This document shows positions 62,159 to 64,000 of a stretch of DNA of 64,000 nucleotides, piece after piece. Origin of the DNA: Deltaproteobacteria bacterium. GTDB lineage: Bacteria; Myxococcota_A; Polyangia; JAAYKL01. A model generated the notes under the pieces. It was not told the origin of the DNA. It did no database searches and saw nothing but the letters and a program-made list of their open reading frames with translations. The translations under genes were made by a program, and so were the position numbers. Each line of letters starts with the position of its first letter. Position 1 is the first letter of the stretch. The DNA is taken from positions 16,726-80,725 of the forward strand of contig JAUVDV010000011.1 of NCBI GenBank assembly GCA_030595125.1, written 5' to 3'.

Positions 62159-62826
62159 GGTGCATTCTTTTCGGGGGAAGTGGCGAAGTCGGAGGGGCGG
62201 TTGCTCGCGAGCTGATCAACAGTGAAGTGTGCTCTCAGCTGACTTTGCTCGGCCGACGAGCCGTAACCACCATGGATGATGAGTCGAAGGTCATTCAGAT
62301 CGTTGTCGACACGAACGCAGCCGATTTCGAGGAGGTGGTGAAAGAGAAAGCGTGTGGTCACGACGTCGCCATCAGCTGTATCGGGATCGGCAGCGGGACT
62401 CGGTCGATGACCGAGGAGCAGATGATGGCAATCGAGGTCGACATGTTGGGCAAGTACGCCAGGGGCTGCAAGGCCGCCGGAATCGAGATCTTTGAGCTCC
62501 TGACCGCCGTTGGCGTAAAGGAGAGCCACGCAGACTCGTGGATCAAGGAGTTCCGTGTGATGGGCAAGAAGTTCAAGACGGTGCTCGAGATCGGCTTCGA
62601 CAAGCTGGCCGTCTTCAAGCCGGGGATGATCGTGGGCAATGCGCACACCCCCGGCTGGCTCACTATTTTCACGGGGTTGATCCCGGACTCCCTCGGCTGG
62701 GGGAACATCCAGCAGGAGGAGGTTGGGCGTGCCTTTGTGACTCATCTGGAAAAGAGAGTGGCCGTGCAGCGCGAGCCCGTCGTCTCCTACGGCAACAAGG
62801 AGATGAAATGGTTGATTCGGAATTGA
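62155..62826 (+). CDS. NAD(P)-binding Rossmann protein (HTATIP2-like)
   Basis: 223 aa. FGGSGEVGGAVARELI is the GxxGxxG dinucleotide loop; CIGIGSGT and ELLTAVGVKESHADSW resemble NAD(P)H-binding SDR-like oxidoreductases such as HTATIP2. Catalytic residues are unclear. Overlaps the MBL gene by 4 bases and the next gene by 19, so a coupled run with 60607-62158. Confidence 0.82.
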   Translation: MRCILFGGSGEVGGAVARELINSEVCSQLTLLGRRAVTTMDDESKVIQIVVDTNAADFEEVVKEKACGHDVAISCIGIGSGTRSMTEEQMMAIEVDMLGKYARGCKAAGIEIFELLTAVGVKESHADSWIKEFRVMGKKFKTVLEIGFDKLAVFKPGMIVGNAHTPGWLTIFTGLIPDSLGWGNIQQEEVGRAFVTHLEKRVAVQREPVVSYGNKEMKWLIRN

Positions 62827-63329
62827 GCAGAGCACAGACTAAATTTGGCTCCACCTGTAGGCCCACCGTTGAACTATGTCAATATGAGAGCCCATGGACA
62901 ACTCAAAAACTTGAACGTGCCGGATATGCAGATCTTTCAAGTCTGGTAACGACAGTTGACGCATCCGAGCCCCTCTCCATACTTATCTTTCCTGACCGTA
63001 CCGAGGTGGTTTGGGGCGATCAAAACAGGGTTGTTACCCAAAAGACTCGAACCTTCCGGGGGAAGCTCTCACAGGCCCGTAGAGAGGCTCAAAAGCTACG
63101 GGACATGGGAGCAAGAGTAACCGTGTACACGCTCTCTCCGAACCGTGGGAGGCGCGTCCTCGTCGAAGCACGGTTACCGCTGGCGAATGGGAAGCTCGGC
63201 GAGAAGCATACCCGGTACTTCCAAAGTGAAAACGACGCCATCGGTTACATCAAAGGTCTGACGAAGGCGGTCGCAGAAGGCCGTGGTTGGGACGTGGTCA
63301 GTGAATGTTCCGAGAAGGTGGTGGGGTGA
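62808..63329 (+). CDS. Unrecognised protein before a Rep-like gene
   Basis: 173 aa, beta/alpha mix, with SILIFPDRTEVVWGDQNRVV and a long charged helix (RGKLSQARREAQKLRDMG). No family known to me. AAGGAG lies 5 bases before ATG 62808, which is inside the end of the Rossmann gene. Its stop overlaps the start of the HUH gene (TGATG), so they are co-translated and may form a mobile-element pair. Confidence 0.6.
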   Translation: MVDSELSRAQTKFGSTCRPTVELCQYESPWTTQKLERAGYADLSSLVTTVDASEPLSILIFPDRTEVVWGDQNRVVTQKTRTFRGKLSQARREAQKLRDMGARVTVYTLSPNRGRRVLVEARLPLANGKLGEKHTRYFQSENDAIGYIKGLTKAVAEGRGWDVVSECSEKVVG

Positions 63330-63997
63330 TGAGTGATGAAAAATTGGATACGCGGGTGATCGATAATAGAAACAAACCGCATTGGTCCAGAGACGACGAC
63401 TGGAAGCCGAAAAAATTGCCGAACCGGAAGTGGGACGACCCGATAATCGTTGACCCATACGAATACAAATCTATCTACAAGCGCCCCGTCAGAAAGGCCC
63501 CAATACTTCTTGAGCACACGCTCAGGACGAAAGACTTGGAGTTAAAGGCAGCGGCAGCACTCATCATCGAGAAGGCGGATTGGGAAATCTTCGCCACACT
63601 CACGCATCGTCATGACATTTCCGCCGTGAGTAGCTTCGAAAATTTCACACGATTTTGCAGCGGCGTGGCTAGGACAGTGGTTCGTGGTCATGTCTGGGTC
63701 GCTTGGACGATGGCCCGTCAACGGCTAGGCCGGATTCACTACCACGCTCTTCTCGCCAGGTATCACCAGAACACTGAGCCGCTCGATACGAGGGCGATAG
63801 GGAACCTCTGGTACTACGGTGAGAGGCCCAAAATCGAGACTGTCGGAAGTTATGGAGCTGCCCTTTATCTGGCGAAACATCAAACCTGGGATTTAAACGT
63901 TGCCTGCGATAGGCCGCGACCGTGTCGTCGCAAACACGGCTGTCGCCTGGCACCTGGCCCTTGGCCGACTGGCAAGGGGAATGTCTTGGCTCTGTGA
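63329..63997 (+). CDS. HUH endonuclease / rolling-circle Rep-like protein
   Basis: 222 aa. Three motifs in the right order for rolling-circle initiators: IFATLTHR (motif I), GRIHYHALL (HUH His pair, motif II) and ALYLAKH (YxxK, motif III with candidate nicking Tyr). This fits replication initiators of small plasmids, microviruses or similar integrated elements. The C-terminal tail is basic and has Cys/His (CRRKHGC). Only the left end of the element may be in the window. Confidence 0.7.
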   Translation: MSDEKLDTRVIDNRNKPHWSRDDDWKPKKLPNRKWDDPIIVDPYEYKSIYKRPVRKAPILLEHTLRTKDLELKAAAALIIEKADWEIFATLTHRHDISAVSSFENFTRFCSGVARTVVRGHVWVAWTMARQRLGRIHYHALLARYHQNTEPLDTRAIGNLWYYGERPKIETVGSYGAALYLAKHQTWDLNVACDRPRPCRRKHGCRLAPGPWPTGKGNVLAL

Positions 63998-64000
63998 AGG

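Noticed and set aside
1..64000. CRISPR arrays, tRNA/rRNA genes, IS elements, prophage modules
   Set aside because: No regularly spaced repeats, cloverleaf-like or rRNA stretches, or transposase motifs were seen; the HUH gene at the right edge is the only mobile-type signal.

Overview
The window looks like chromosomal DNA from a GC-rich, Gram-negative anaerobe or microaerophile of the Deltaproteobacteria in the broad sense (Desulfobacterota or Myxococcota relatives). This is an inference from gene content: superoxide reductase, rubrerythrins and flavodiiron proteins instead of catalase; a hybrid-cluster protein; multiheme cytochromes; a UGA-containing (selenocysteine) peroxiredoxin; many sigma-54 promoters with NtrC-type activators; and a lipoprotein with an Asp/Thr linker. 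I saw no rRNA, tRNA, CRISPR array or recognisable IS element.

1-21.7 kb is an O2/ROS-defence region. A sigma-70 family factor (cut by the window edge) and a PAS/sigma-54 activator (509-1984) stand at the left. Four blocks of genes follow, and each is preceded by a textbook -24/-12 promoter (TGGCAC-N5-TTGCN or close). Block 1 (2162-7004): small protein, desulfoferrodoxin, ferritin-like protein, rubrerythrin, DUF438/hemerythrin/PAS protein, flavodiiron protein, VOC protein. Block 2 (12771-16940): ferritin-like protein, indolepyruvate oxidoreductase-like IorAB, NqrF-like reductase. Block 3 is a divergent pair (16968-17477 minus; 17679-19161 plus). Block 4 (19284-21709): rubredoxin, ferritin-like protein, ferritin, second flavodiiron protein. 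Blocks 1-3 carry copies of the same heptamer, TGAGACA, just upstream of the promoter, so I propose one regulon read by the 509-1984 activator. A minus-strand series (12467 down to 7028) encodes a thioesterase, an outer-membrane protein, cytochrome c, CysK, CysE, a NapC/NrfH-like tetraheme protein and an octaheme HAO-like cytochrome.

21.7-24.3 kb holds a beta-helix lipoprotein and a TIGR02757/DUF2400 protein. 24.3-33.1 kb is a self-contained metal circuit: histidine kinase and NtrC-type regulator, a YHS-type periplasmic protein, and a CusCBA-like RND pump, with two divergent sigma-54 promoters flanking shared palindromes. An AAA ATPase (DUF4143) separates this from a second, CzcABC-like RND operon (34.6-40.3 kb). 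Upstream of that lie a Cys-rich exported protein, an arsenate reductase, the selenocysteine peroxiredoxin and a hybrid-cluster protein, all on the minus strand.

43.8-56.1 kb has two hybrid sensor kinases whose kinase-receiver halves are near duplicates, flanking a third RND operon (czcCBA plus DUF3240), then an HTH-receiver protein and a rhodanese lipoprotein. 56.2-60.4 kb is one giant acyl-CoA dehydratase activase. The right end has an ArsR regulator, an MBL hydrolase, an NAD(P)-binding protein, an unknown protein and a protein with rolling-circle Rep (HUH) motifs that may mark a mobile element.
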